A DNA stretch of 64,000 nucleotides from Trichopria drosophilae (GCA_030407085.1 CM059582.1:91748501-91812500), one strand, 5' to 3'; shown: positions 20,890 to 32,352, counted from the first letter of the stretch. Program-made: numbers and translations. Notes: generated from the sequence alone by a model not told the origin.

Positions 20890-22017
20890 AAAACCCGTTT
20901 CTATGGATGATGAGAGCGTGTCGGTGTCTATGGATGACGGTCTTGCGTAGGCATTTGCGTTTTTCTTACTAGAGCTGGCTTGCGCTCGACTTGCAGAGGA
21001 TGAGCGAAACGAGGCCGAATTTCTTTCCATTACCGGCTCAGGACATGGAATATTGAAGTCCTGGTCCGCATCCGACTATTTCAGCCATACGCTATTGGTG
21101 GCTATGGCATCGCCCTTTTTTTTGAATAACGCGCCACAAGAAGCGGCAGCGCGGCGAGCCACTCTGACCTTATAGGCCTTGAGGCGTTCTCCATCTGTAT
21201 AGTCCGGATTGATGAAGATGTTTGTGGACTGGAGCGCCGTTTTCTTAGACGACATAATGACGTATTTGTCCTCTTCCAGCATTAACTCTGCCAGGTACGT
21301 CGGAGGATTGATGCGGATTTGGCGCGCGGCGGCGACCGAAGATTCCAGTGGAAACTTCGCAGAAAGGAATTTATAAATTTCCTTTCTTAGCGGACCCGGA
21401 CCGGGCACAAACCCGGTAAGGATGATGTTCTTCCTCTTGAGTATTTTTTCCTGAGCCTCAAGTTTAGTCTTAAGCGTGTTGATTGTTGATTCCTGAATGT
21501 CCACTCTTTCCTGTAGACAGCCTAGGCGTGATGAAAGATCAGAGTTGATCTGGTCCACCTTAGACTTGACCGCTACGATTTCACTCGTGCAATTAGCAAT
21601 GCTCGCTTGAAGAGCATTAGATTGTTGCTGGATCGCAGTAAGCAACGATTGCTGCAGTGATTCCAGGGTTAGCGGTATATTGGACGAAGACATAGTTGGA
21701 GAATCAATAGGCTGCTGTTCCGGCTGGATTTGATCTGCAACAATAAGTTTTCTCTGCCTCGTTGGTTGAAGATCGTTCGGGTCGTCCGAGTCCGGTAGGC
21801 CGTCTCGCTTACGTTTGGCGAGACTGAAACCGAAATCTTCTAAAGCGCTGCAACTGCTAGTACGAAGCGCTCTCCACTTAGATGCTGTTATGGGGCGGCC
21901 GATGAGGGCAGCCGGGCGCAAAATGGTCGTTGTACGCTCCACCTCTCTGTCACTAGAAGAGGACGTAGGCAGGACAAACGCTTGTGATTCGCTGCGGGGC
22001 GGACTGGGTGCTGACAT
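20887..22017 (-). pseudogene. N2 ORF1, one nonsense codon
   Basis: L1 ORF1p-like protein: GRPITASKW motif near residue 40, coiled coil about 110-190, RRM-like segment beginning IILTGFVPG, basic C-terminal region. A TAG at 21076-21078 (codon 314) stops it after SVWLK. Beyond it the same frame stays open to TAA at 20887-20889 and matches the N1 ORF1 tail (SDA, then Ser-rich), in which the stop position is Trp. This is therefore a nonsense change in a protein of about 376 residues. Confidence 0.78.
20959..20965 (-). promoter_or_regulatory. Candidate -1 frameshift site, N2 ORF1/ORF2
   Basis: On the element strand AGT AAG AAA AAC GCA in the ORF1 frame; G-AAA-AAC is in slippery phase, though not the strict three-identical-base form. 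In the -1 frame a TAG TAA pair lies immediately upstream and the frame is then open through all of ORF2. Confidence 0.5.
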
Positions 22018-22800
22018 TAGTCGCTCGCGGCCGAGAGCTTCTGACCTCTTGTGGTCAAAAAATATAAATACTTTATGCGTATCACCGCGAGTAATAGAAA
22101 GTATACGCTTAAATTGATAAACACGATTTACCGACTACAGACGATACAGACGAAAGACATACACACGGACGACTACCAATACGACCGAACAGATTACTGT
22201 TGTAAATCGCCTTGAGGTTTACACACACACAGTCGATGTAAACACGACTCGGGAACGCTGAGAGTGTAGTGGGCCGCACACAAGCAAGGAGCGAACTCAC
22301 CGTCATGCAGGCGAGACACAGGCGAATATCAAAAATAACTCCGTCTTCGAGAAGAAATCTTGAGAGTTGAAGCACGTTGCATATGTCGGTTGAACTGGAG
22401 ATGTCATGTACCATTTAAAAGGAGCAGCGTGTCCTCTTCAGATGCCGATATGATGGTAGAAAACCCGAAGAAGATAACGGTAAGTGGCAGATTGAAGACC
22501 AATGCTGCCAAACCGGAGAATTATTCCGTGTTGTGTTGACAGCTGCGTGACGTCACCATAGGCGAAATTTTCCAACCGTCACCACGTCGGATAGGAAGAA
22601 AAGTTACCTCAAAAAATTCCGGATAAAAGACTCGGCAACTCAATAGCTCATTACGAACTGGGTCCGAGACGATCCGGAGGTCATTTTCTGTGCAAAAAAC
22701 TCCCAAAAAAAAGGACGATAAATAGTCTGTAACTGACATAAATACGGAGCACAGAAACGCACGTCTGCTGTACTTACCGTCTATAACGGAACTCCTCAAA
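22018..22800 (-). other. N2 5' leader
   Basis: 783 bp without a convincing ORF; presumed internal promoter and 5' UTR. Ends at the target duplication. Confidence 0.55.
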
Positions 22801-23332
22801 AAATATTTATTTAATATAATTAAATGATTTATTGAAAAAAAATAATTTATTAAAAAAAAATTATTAATAATTTTGGTAAAGAAGCAAATATTATATATAT
22901 AATTATATATAATCTAGCTTTAATTCGTTCTGGTTGATATCCTCAACATATAATTAATAAAAAAAGTTGGAATTATACTACATTCAAAAAATAAATAAAA
23001 ATAAAAATAATTTATTGATGAAAATGATATAAATAAAAAAAATATTAATAAAATTAAATTGAAATTAAAAAAATTTTTATTAATAACTTTATTTGTTGAT
23101 AAAAATATTAAACTTAAAATTATTAAAATTAATAAATTTAATATATAAGAATATATACCTATACTAATAAAATAATATATATTTATTCAATAAAAATTAT
23201 TTAAATTAAATTTAATTAAAAATAAAAAAATTATAAAAAATATTAAATGTTGAATAAATTTAATTTTATAATAATAATTAAATAAATTTATTAAAATAAA
23301 AAATAATATTATAAAAATTATTCTTATCATAA
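22801..23332 (-). pseudogene. nad4: NUMT: 5' part of nad4
   Basis: Minus-strand reading from a start near 23330 gives the Ile/Phe/Leu-rich ND4 N-terminus with TGA as Trp. Continues across N2 at 17235. The order nad4L-nad4 on one strand is as in insects. Confidence 0.78.
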
Positions 23333-23595
23333 TTTTAAATTTAATATTTTAAGTATATCATTTGAATTAATTCGAATATAAATAATTAATAATGATAAAC
23401 CTAATACTGATTCACAAACTATAATTGTTAAATAATATAATAAATAAATCAATAAAAAATTTATTGAAATTATAATTATTAAATTAATTATAACAATTAT
23501 TTCTAAAATCATTAAATTTATTAATAAATTATAATTATTAATATAAAAAAAATATAAATTAATAATATTAACATTAATGATAATATAAAATTTAA
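23327..23595 (-). pseudogene. nad4L: NUMT: nad4L
   Basis: Minus-strand reading contains the diagnostic CESVLGLSLLI segment of NADH dehydrogenase subunit 4L near 23400, followed by RINSND and the nad4 start. Confidence 0.8.
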
Positions 23596-23605
23596 ATGTA
23601 TAATA

Positions 23606-23667
23606 AACTTTATAGTTTAAAAAAAAACAATAATTTTGTAAATTATAAATTAATATTTTATAAAGTT
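23606..23667 (+). pseudogene. trnT: NUMT: trnT (TGT)
   Basis: 62 nt. Acceptor AACTTTA/TAAAGTT is perfect. The anticodon stem ATAAT/ATTAT encloses loop TTTGTAA, anticodon TGT. Looks structurally intact. Confidence 0.82.
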
Positions 23668-23668
23668 A

Positions 23669-23743
23669 TCAAAAAAATAATGTGTATATATATATTATAT
23701 AATTAATCTCCAAAATTAATATTTTAATTAAATTATTTTTTGA
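23669..23743 (-). pseudogene. trnP: NUMT: trnP (TGG)
   Basis: Minus strand. Acceptor TCAAAAA/TTTTTGA; anticodon stem ATTAAT/ATTAAT around loop TTTGGAG, anticodon TGG. Somewhat long because of an AT-repeat arm. Confidence 0.75.
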
Positions 23744-23744
23744 T

Positions 23745-23816
23745 ATTTATTTATTATTAATTATTTTTTTATTTTTATTTTTAATTTTTAATATTTTATT
23801 TATTTATTTTGAAAAT
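23745..23816 (+). pseudogene. nad6: NUMT: start of nad6, cut by P1
   Basis: The plus-strand Leu/Ile/Phe-rich opening after trnP matches the position and composition of nad6. It stops abruptly at 23816 where GC-richer BEL/Pao LTR sequence starts. No further mitochondrial sequence appears in the window. Confidence 0.55.
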
Positions 23817-24362
23817 GCGCTAATCGCAATTTTTTCCTGGTGCGTGATTTCGCGCGTGTAGTACCGGCTGGTTGGGAGAAGATTAGAATAGTGATTGGTG
23901 TATAGACGCGAGTTCACTGTATAATGGTTTTTATTTCTATGCACTGAGAACATAGGTTCCGACAGGCGGATCACAAGAGTTTTCCCGACAGGCGGATCAC
24001 AATAGTTTTCCCGACAGGCGGAGATAATTTTACCGATCACGGAAACGATAAAAAGGCTCGATTCGTGTCCCGATTTGGATATATTCTATAGTCACGACCG
24101 CTCGCTCTGACCACCGGAAGAAGTCTGCCCGACGACCGAGCATACACGCAAGAACAACAGTAAGGTGACTACGTTGCTCAGAATGCTGACTTATCCACGT
24201 GACAATTCCCGCTCGAGGACACGCTTGTTCAACAGGATTTTGACGCAATTTAAACTATACAGATTCGCAAACATACCGCTCGCCTTGATTTCTCGTAAAT
24301 CGAAACATATGTTAGTAATAACTCTTAATCTAACGCCTAAACGTAAATATAATGCTTAAACC
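23817..24362 (-). repeat. Probable P1 3' LTR
   Basis: Non-coding stretch between the pol stop and the NUMT. On the element strand it ends ...GATTAGCGCA, consistent with a TG...CA LTR. The inner boundary could not be fixed because the 5' LTR is missing. Confidence 0.5.
23959..24021 (+). repeat. 26-bp tandem repeat in P1 LTR
   Basis: CCGACAGGCGGATCACAA plus GAGTTTTC or TAGTTTTC occurs twice head to tail, followed by a partial third unit CCGACAGGCGGA. Confidence 0.85.
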
Positions 24363-25487
24363 CTAAGATTTTCCTGCATTCGGATCTATTGAAGACTCCA
24401 ATGGGAGCAAGGCTAACTTGTGAATTCCACGGGTAAGTTTTCCTTTCGCGGTACGTAAGTCACAAACGCGAACTCTACCATCTCTACCTTTATACGTATC
24501 GGTAATCCGACCTATCGACCACCAAGTTGGAGGATGATTAGGGTCTTCAATTAGAACTATGTCGTTCTTTTGAAAATCTGAACGACTATCGTGCCATTTA
24601 TGACGTTTTTGGAGGGTATGTAAATAGTCGGATTGCCATAACCGCCAAAAATGCTCATGCATCCTTTGGACCATCTGCCAGCGTTTCAGATGATTTATAT
24701 TTTCATCCAGAACAGAAGGTTCAGGGGGAGCAAGGAGAGGGCATCCGACCAGGAAGTGTCCTGGCGTCAGGTAGTGTAAGTCATCACCTCCATGAGATAG
24801 ACTTACAATAGGCCTTGAATTCAGGCAACTTTCGATTTTGCATATGAGAGTTATAAATTCCAATACGCTGAGTGTTTGGGTACCTATCACTCGCTTCAAG
24901 TGAAACTTAACTGAGCGGACTCCGCTCTCCTAGATACCGCCCATGTGGGGAGTATTCGCGGGAATGAATTGCCAGTCGATCCTCAAATCTTGCATTCGAC
25001 GCTCGATTTTGGGATCCTGAAGGGCTGAGCGAAATCGCTGAGCCAATTCTCGACTAGCTCCATGAAAATTGGTACCATTGTCAGAATGTATAACATTTGG
25101 AGTAGCTCGTCTTGAGCGAAACCGATCAAGGGCACTAAGGAATGCATCAGCGGTATAGTCATCAACCAACTCTAAATGTACGGCCCGAGTAGCCATGCAC
25201 ACGAATAAAGCAAGGAAACATTTTTTCGTGCGCTGACCTCGACTGACGAAAGACGTCAGCAGAAATGGGCCAGCGTAATCGATGCCAGTATGTGAAAAGG
25301 GACGCGAAGGCTGGACCCGAAATGAGGGTAGCGGGGCCATTTTTTGCATGCCGCAAGTTGCTCGTTGCCTAGCGCATTTAACACAGTGGTGAATGATTGA
25401 GCGTAAAATAACGCGTGCTCGAATTATCCAGAATCTCTCGCGAATTATTCGAAGCACTAAATTAGAACCCCCGTGTAGGGTTACCAA
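24363..25487 (-). pseudogene. P1 integrase and C-terminal domain, one nonsense codon
   Basis: Starts in the HHCC zinc region (CVKCARQ), then the DDE core: GIDYAGPF, VIHSDNGTNFHGA and PANTPHMGGI. A TAG at about 24930 follows GGI, where Trp is expected, immediately before the catalytic Glu (ESG). The same frame continues to 24363 through a domain typical of BEL/Pao C-termini (PGHFLVG, LIEDPNHPPTWWSIGRI, KLALLP). The frame differs from the upstream RT by a shift at about 25488. Confidence 0.85.
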
Positions 25488-25489
25488 AA

Positions 25490-27623
25490 TTACTCAGCTT
25501 GACAATGATCAGTTTGAGCGTTTCCGACAAGTGCCTTCGATGGAGATAATATGCGCCTGAACTTAAATAATATAGCTGTTATTCTTATCAAACGATCCCA
25601 TGATGAATACCGATCAGCTAATTCAAAGTGAGAGACATTAGTCGTCAATGAGTTGACCATTTTCTCCTCTAACTCCACTTCATCTGGAAGAAAGGTCGGT
25701 TGATTCGGCCAATTTCCATCTGATAGAGTGAGCCACGACGGTCCGTGCCACCATAATGCGTTGGAAACTAGTTCTCGGCAAGATGTGCCTCGTGAAACTA
25801 AATCGGCCGGATTATCCGAAGAGGGCACGTGTCGCCATTCAAAATTAGACGACTCAGATTGGATTTGGGCAACACGGTTGCCAACGAACGTTTTCAACAA
25901 CTTGGGCTCCTTACGTAGCCAGTGAAGCACAATTGACGAGTCTGACCAGGCTACGATTCGAGTGTATTTAATTTGCAGGGATTCGATACTCCATGATAGT
26001 AATTTTGTTAAGAGGAGAGCGGCTGACCACTCTAATCTCGGGATAGATTGACGCTTAATGGGGGCAACCTTAGATTTACTTCCAAGTAAACAGGACAATT
26101 TTAGATGTGGACACGTTACATACACGGATGCGCCATATGCTTCCTCTGAAGCGTCAGCGAATCCATGCAGTATGTAGGTACTATCTGTATCGATGCCGAT
26201 CCACCGGGGAATACTGACATTAGTCAAGTGGTGCAAGTCAATTATGTATTCGCGCCAAGTGTCGACGATGTGTGCGGGCAGGGAGTCATCCCAGCCGACT
26301 CTTGTAAGCCAGAGATTTTGGATGATAATTTTGGCTCTAATCACGACCGGAGAGATCCAGCCCATCGGATCGAATAAACGAGCAATAGAAGAAAGTAAGG
26401 TCCGCTTTGTTGATACGGAATTGTGCTCAAGAGCCTGGGACCGAAAATGAAAGGTATCAGTTCGGGGATTCCAGTATATACCTAGTGTTTTGATAGCCTT
26501 ATCTTCCACGAGTTCCTTGCTACTAGAAATATCACAATCCTCGGGAGGAAGATCAGACAATAAGGTTGAATTATTTGATGTCCACTTACGTAAGTGGAAG
26601 GCACCTGACCGCATGATGTCGATAATTTCATTACGCAATTCTTTGGTTTCCTCAAGGGTGGAACCTCCGAACAGAATGTCATCGACATATACATTATTCA
26701 ATAATTCATGGCTAGCTTGCGGAAACGAATTTTTCTCATCAAGGGCCAGTTGATGCATCACGCGCAGTGCCAAATAAGGTGCACAGCATGTACCATACGT
26801 GACAGTATCAAGCCGATACGTTTGAAGGGGTGCTTGAGGAGTGGGTCGCCAAAGTATAAGTTGGAACTTGGCATCATCCGGATGTACTCGAATCTGCCTA
26901 AACATCTTTTCCACATCGGTGGAACACACAATACAATGACGGCGCCAGCGCAATAAAATTGAAGCGAAATCGCGTTGCAGTTTTGGACCGGGTAGTAAAT
27001 TGTCATTGAGTGACTTTGAGTTTGACGTGGGACTCGAGGCATTAAAAACCACTCTTAACTTGGTGGCCGATTCGGTAGACTTCACGACCGCATGATGAGG
27101 TAAGTAGAGATGCTGCGAGGAGCTGGGCACGGAGAACGTACTCATGTGTCCAAGACTCCAGTATTCCTGTAGAAATGAATCATAGTCAGTTTTTAACGTC
27201 GAATGGTTTGCAAGTCTACGCTCATTCGATTCGAATAATTTCTTTGCGCGCCCAAACGACTCGCCTATATCTAAAGGCATTTCTCCTTTAAAGGGTAAAC
27301 GAACATGATATCGTCCCGATACATCTCTATATGTCGTATCCTCGAAAAGCTGTTCGCACCTTGCCTCGTCTTCAGTGAGGAATTCAACTTTGGGGATTTC
27401 CTCAATTTCCCAAAACTTTTTGAGACTTTCGTTAAGATCAATATTAGAAATCGCGTGAAAACAGTTAATCGTTCGAGATTCGAACTGACAAGGAGACGAG
27501 CGAACAGGTCCGGAGAGGATCCACCCGAAAATAGTATACTGGGCGACGGGCGTATTTTCGCGGCGTCGGATGCCTTCCAAAATAATTTCTCCATATACGT
27601 CTGCTCCCAAGATCCCATATATC
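25490..27623 (-). pseudogene. P1 pol: protease end, RT and RNase H
   Basis: BEL/Pao pol. LGADVYGEII marks the end of the protease region, FGWILSGP follows, then RT with KLRVVFNAS, STDVEKMFRQI and YVDD (26678-26689), and the A17-type region FDPMGWISPV. RNase H is recognised by GFADASEEAYGA, WSDSSIVLHWL and VPSSDNPADLVSRG. The open frame ends near 25490. Sequence normally lying between RNase H and the integrase zinc region is missing, so an internal deletion with frameshift is inferred. The N-terminus is lost at the C2 junction, and apparent coding upstream of 27623 is antisense C2 sequence. Confidence 0.88.
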
Positions 27624-28570
27624 CCGCTCAAAATCATTCGGACGTTAATAAGAACCAAGTTCCTGCAACTAAGAAACGTATCGGTCGACCACCTAATACT
27701 AATAAGCGTGCTCGAGTGGACGGTTTGATCTCATCAGTCGATTTATCACTGCAAGAATTTTTATCGACTAAATTCGAGTCCATTGAACGTAAATTGTCAG
27801 GTATCGATCAATTTAATGTCAATATTGAGGCACTGGGTTCTAAACTTGATATGTTCAGCACTGAAATACGCTCTATGATTGACGACCATAACAATAGACT
27901 GTTTACTTTAGAGCAAAAGGCCGTTGAAATTAGTTCTTTTAAGGAGCAAGTATCTACATTAAAGGAAGAAAATCGTAAACTACAAGAGCTAAACAAGGAA
28001 ATGAACAGTCGTGTGTTATCGGTCGAACTGAACGAATGTAATGCCGATTTAATAATTACTGGTGTTCCCGAAGCCGTTAATGAAAATTTGTCAGTGTCTG
28101 TATGTAAGATTTCTGAGTCTCTGGGTGTCCCCCTCCTTTCCTCGGAGATTGAACGGGCTGGTCGAATGCACTCTCCTTGGGACGTTCCCCCCGCAGACTC
28201 TTCGCCATCAACGTCAAATTCGACTTTCGCAGCAGCTGTTCGCGGCTCTACTAGACAAGCTCGCCCATGCAATATTTTCGTGCGGTTTAATTCTCGCGCC
28301 AAACGGAACAGCCTTCTCCAAGCAAGAAGAGTCATTAAGAAACTGAAATCTAAATCGATTTTTCCTGATCGACTTGAATCTGATATTTATATTAATGAAT
28401 TCTTGCCCCATGAATTCTATAAACTTTTTAAAAAATCTAAAGAATTGGCCAAAAATAGAGGATTCAAGATTCGGCGTAGAGGCTCAGCTATCCATTTGTT
28501 ATCGAGTAATGGATCTACTTTTATAGTTAATTCATTAGATGATTTGGAATCTCTACAGCATAAGAATTGA
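27624..28570 (+). pseudogene. C2 ORF1 (N-terminus lost)
   Basis: CR1-type ORF1 lacking the N-terminal zinc-finger region present in C5. What remains begins with KKRIGRPPNTNKR, a basic GRP motif. A coiled coil follows, then a segment starting DLIITGVPE, and a basic RRM/CTD-like end (YINEFLPHEFYKLFKKS). It ends at TGA 28568-28570 and the next codon already belongs to the ORF2 frame. An apparent longer frame starting at 27305 is a chance fusion with antisense BEL/Pao sequence. Confidence 0.8.
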
Positions 28571-31513
28571 CAGTTACTGGGTAATTCACCGTATAGTACC
28601 AGGGCAACGTCATTCCGCTGTAATCAAGTGCAGAATTACAGAAATGTTCAACGTCAGGAGAATAAAGCTGCAATATCTTCCTATTATCAAAATGCCAGGG
28701 GAATTCGGACAAAACTGGCAGATATTAGAAATAATGTTCATCTTATGGATCCACAACCTGATGTCATCATCCTCACAGAAACTTGGTTGCATAATGTTAT
28801 TTCAGTATCCGAATTGGGGTTCTCTCAATATTCAGTCTTTCGAACGGATCGTTCAACATCAGCTCATCAACGTGGAGGTGGAGTCCTGATTGCAGTTAAA
28901 TCGAAATTGTATTGTACGGTCATCTCTTCAACCAACTTTTTATGTTCGGAACACTTAATTCTTGTAATTTCATCTAAATCGTCTAAAATGTTAATGTCCG
29001 TGTCTTATTTTTCACCGTCTGCTACTGTCGAAGATTATAGTTTATTCTCTGATTTAATTGAAAATATTTCGCTACAATTCAATAATGTTCCGTGGGTAAT
29101 TTGCGGTGATTTTAATCTTCCGAATGTTGCATGGGATCAGTCGGGTTTTAAAACTATTGGTTATGTTCCACTTGATGTAAAACAGGCTGCGTTTATTTGT
29201 AACGATATCTTTTCTTTTCTTGACTTAATTCAACATTTCCCTGTTCATCCCAGCAAAGGTTATACTTTAGATCTTATGTTTTCGTCTATTCCTAATACCT
29301 CATATTATTCTAGTTCAGATTTTCTTATCCCAACTGACTGTCATCACGTGCATGCTTACTTTGATTTTCCATCTGATAGTCCAGTATGTTCTTTTTATAA
29401 CTTTACGTCATTAAACTTCAATAAATCGAACTTTGTTGAGATTAACAGGGATCTAGCGGCAGCTGATTGGATGAATGTCTTGAACGAGGTAGACGTGGAA
29501 ACATCGCTTTCTAATTTTTATAATATTCTGCACAATAGTATTTTAAAACATACTCCATTAATGCGATTAAAGTCCAGTCACTTCCCTCCTTGGTAAAATC
29601 GTGAATTAAAGGAACTCGTGTTTAGGAAGAAAGAAGCTCATAGGAAATGTAAAAGATTTCGAGAGCTTGTAGACTTTACAGAATTTAAACGTCTTCGGGC
29701 GAACTGCATAAGAGTCTCTAGAGCGCTTTACAAAACGCACATGGCAGAAATTGAAACGAGATCTAAAACAAATATAAAAGCTTTTGGGTCATTTATTAAT
29801 TCTACACGTCATTGCAATACATTGCCTTCTACTGTGTCTTTTCGTGACAATTCCTCCTCAGATAAGAAGGACATAGCAAATTTATTTAATAATTATTTCA
29901 GTTCTGTCTATTCCACTGATAAAAATTTTAATCCTTTATTGGAACATACTGTCCCCATAAACTCGATAAATCATTTTATTATTTCTGCTACCGAGATTAG
30001 AGATGCTATTTTTAACTTGAAATCGACGTGCACATTAGGATCTGATGGAATTCCATCTATTATAATAAAAAACTGTTTTACGTCCCTGATTAATCCATTA
30101 TGTCATCTATTTAATACCTCATTGAATCAAGGAGTATTTCCATCAAAATGGAAAGACATATTTATTACGCCAATTTTTAAGAACGGGAACAAAAATAATG
30201 TCGTAAATTATCGCCCAGTAGCAGTAATTAGCTGTGTACCCAAACTTTTTGATTCCATCGTAGCTAACAAATTGTATAAAGAATTAACTGGATACATTAT
30301 TTGAAATCAACACGGTTTTACCAGAGGGAAATCAACGGTCACGAATTTATTACTGTTTTCAGATTTCGTTTCTAATGCCTTGAACGTTAACTCACAAGTT
30401 GATACTATTTACTTAGACTTTTCCAAAGCCTTCGATACAATTAACCATTCTATCCTTTTGAGTAAACTTAATCATCTGGGTTTTAGCGGCTCTTTTATGC
30501 GTTGGCTCCAGTCTTACTTGTCGAATCGGACTCAAAGAGTAAAAATCAAGAACGATATTTCTTCGTCCTGTAGAGTTCCCTCCGGGGTACCACAGGGTTC
30601 TCACTTAGGACCAATTCTGTTCAATTTTTATATTAATGATATTGGTAAATTTATTCGATACTCTAAGTTCCTGATTTTTGCTGATGACGTGAAGGTTTTT
30701 TCTAAAATTACATCCCCGAGGGATGCATCAAAACTACAGATGGACTTGGATACGATTGGTTTATGGTCTGAGCTAAATGCCCTCAATTTAAACATAAATA
30801 AATGCAAATGCATGAGTTTTAGTAGGTGTTCAAGGAAATTTGAATTTGCTTATAAGTGTTCTAATCAGACTTTAACAAGAGCTGTCAAACATGTCGATCT
30901 TGGAGTAATTATTCGTGACGATTTTTCTTTTACGGATCATTTAATCCATTCAAGTTCGAAAGCGTCTGGGATGTTAGGATTTATTCAGAGAGCAACTAAC
31001 GACTTTAAAGACCCGGAGACAATTGCGTATCTCATAAGGTCATTAGTACTTCCACATTTAATATATGCGGCCCCTATCTGGTCACCGTATACTCAGGTTG
31101 AAATTAACATGTTGGAACGAGTCCAGCGAAAATCTCTCAGATATCTCTCCTTTAAATCAGGACATCCTATGTCGCGTTTCGATCACAATTATAATGCAAT
31201 TGCCAAAAGATTTAAATTCTCAACTATTAAATCGCTACACTCTTTTCACGATGTATCCACTGTTTATCGCATCTTGAAATTTTCGATGGGTGACGACTTA
31301 ACGAGACTGTTTCCGTTTAGAACCACACCATATTCCATTCGAAATCCATGTATCATTTATGAAATGCCATATCGTAGCAATTATTTATTTTTTGCTCCCG
31401 TTCCTAGACTTAAGCATGCGTGGAATAATCTGAATGTGGTTGCGAGAGATTGTAATTCTTACGGTAGATTAAAAAAACTGGCATCGGATTATCTGTTTGT
31501 ATATTACACGTGA
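28571..31513 (+). pseudogene. C2 ORF2: endonuclease-reverse transcriptase, two nonsense codons
   Basis: One frame throughout, the same frame as ORF1. Endonuclease: YYQNARG, ILTETWLH, ICGDFNLPN; reverse transcriptase: LDFSKAFDTINH, GVPQGSHLGPILF and FADDVKVF (near 30685); the C-terminal extension ends ..YLFVYYT. TAA at 29594-29596 (TAC in C5) and TGA at 30302-30304 (GGA in C5) break it. No ATG lies in frame between the ORF1 stop and the first endonuclease motifs; the first is at 28745, inside the domain. Confidence 0.88.
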
Positions 31514-31729
31514 TCAATTCGACTCGTGATTAAGTCTTTCAGTGTAGTCGTATTTTTATTTTTATTTTTATGCTTATTATTATTTTCGTTTAGGCGCATA
31601 TGATTTGTATTTTCTAATTTTTAATTTGTAATTTCTGTCGTTCTTATAAAATTATATTATTGTACGATAATTCTCTGTTTTCTTTTCGTATTAAGGGCAT
31701 CAATGCCCGTAAATAAATAAATAAATAAA

Positions 31730-32352
31730 TTAAAATTACTGTAATAAACTAAAATTTATTTTAAATAAAAATTAATCATATTTTTATACTAAAATAAAAT
31801 TTAATCAAAATTTATTCTAAATAAAAATTAATCAGATTTTTATGCTAAAATAAAATTAAATCAAAATTTATTCTAAATAAAAATTAATCAGATTTTTATA
31901 CTAAAATAAAATTAAATCAAAATTTATTCTAAATAAAAATTAATCAGATTTTTATACTAAAATAAAATTTAATCAAAATTTATTCTAAATAAAAATTAAT
32001 CAGATTTTTATACTAAAATAAAATTTAATCAAAATTTATTCTAAATAAAAATTAATCAGATTTTTATACTAAAATAAAATTAAATCAAATTTTATTCTAA
32101 ATAAAAATTAAATCAAAATTTATTCTAAATAAAAATTAATCAGATTTTTATACTAAAATAAAATTAAATCAAAATTTATTCTAAATAAAAATTAATCAGA
32201 TTTTTATACTAAAATAAAATTTAATCAGATTTTTATACTAAAATAAAATTTAATCAAAATTTATTCTAAATAAAAATTAATCAGATTTTTATAATAAAGT
32301 ATAATTTAATCCGATTTTTATACTAAAATAAAAATTTAATCAGATTTTTATA
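31730..32352 (+). repeat. 56-bp satellite, segment 1
   Basis: Tandem units of about 56 bp: CAAAATTTATTCTAAATAAA, then AATTAATCAGATTTTTATAC, then TAAAATAAAATTTAAT. Some units are shortened or have small changes. It ends inside a unit at the T2 insertion. Confidence 0.92.

Larger units (their letters stand above)
17236..22800 (-). mobile_element. Non-LTR retrotransposon N2, full length
   Basis: Minus-strand element of the same family group as N1: a 5.57-kb body with TACTAC-type tail (17236-17260), ORF2, ORF1 and 5' leader. It is flanked by the 13-bp duplication AAATATTTATTTA at 17223-17235 and 22801-22813 within nad4. ORF2 is fully open; ORF1 has one nonsense codon. Of the non-LTR elements here it is the least damaged. 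Confidence 0.9.
23817..27623 (-). mobile_element. BEL/Pao LTR retrotransposon remnant P1
   Basis: Minus-strand copy with a terminal segment (23817-24362, probable 3' LTR) and pol from the end of the aspartic protease region through RT, RNase H, integrase and the C-terminal domain. Gag, most of the protease and the 5' LTR are absent: at 27623/27624 it is replaced by C2. It carries an internal deletion with frameshift between RNase H and integrase and a nonsense codon in integrase. Confidence 0.85.
27624..31729 (+). mobile_element. CR1-like non-LTR element C2, 5'-truncated
   Basis: About 99% identical to C5; identity begins exactly at 27624/60678, inside ORF1, at a constant offset of 33054. 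It carries ORF1 (partial), ORF2 and a 3' UTR with a GGGCATCAATGCCC hairpin and (AAAT)n tail. The left flank is P1 and the right flank is satellite, so no target duplication is visible. That suggests recombination or deletion at one end. Confidence 0.85.

Noticed and set aside
27808..28335. 175-codon minus frame, repeated at 60862-61389
   Set aside because: Antisense to CR1 ORF1 in two near-identical copies; shared identity reflects recent copying.
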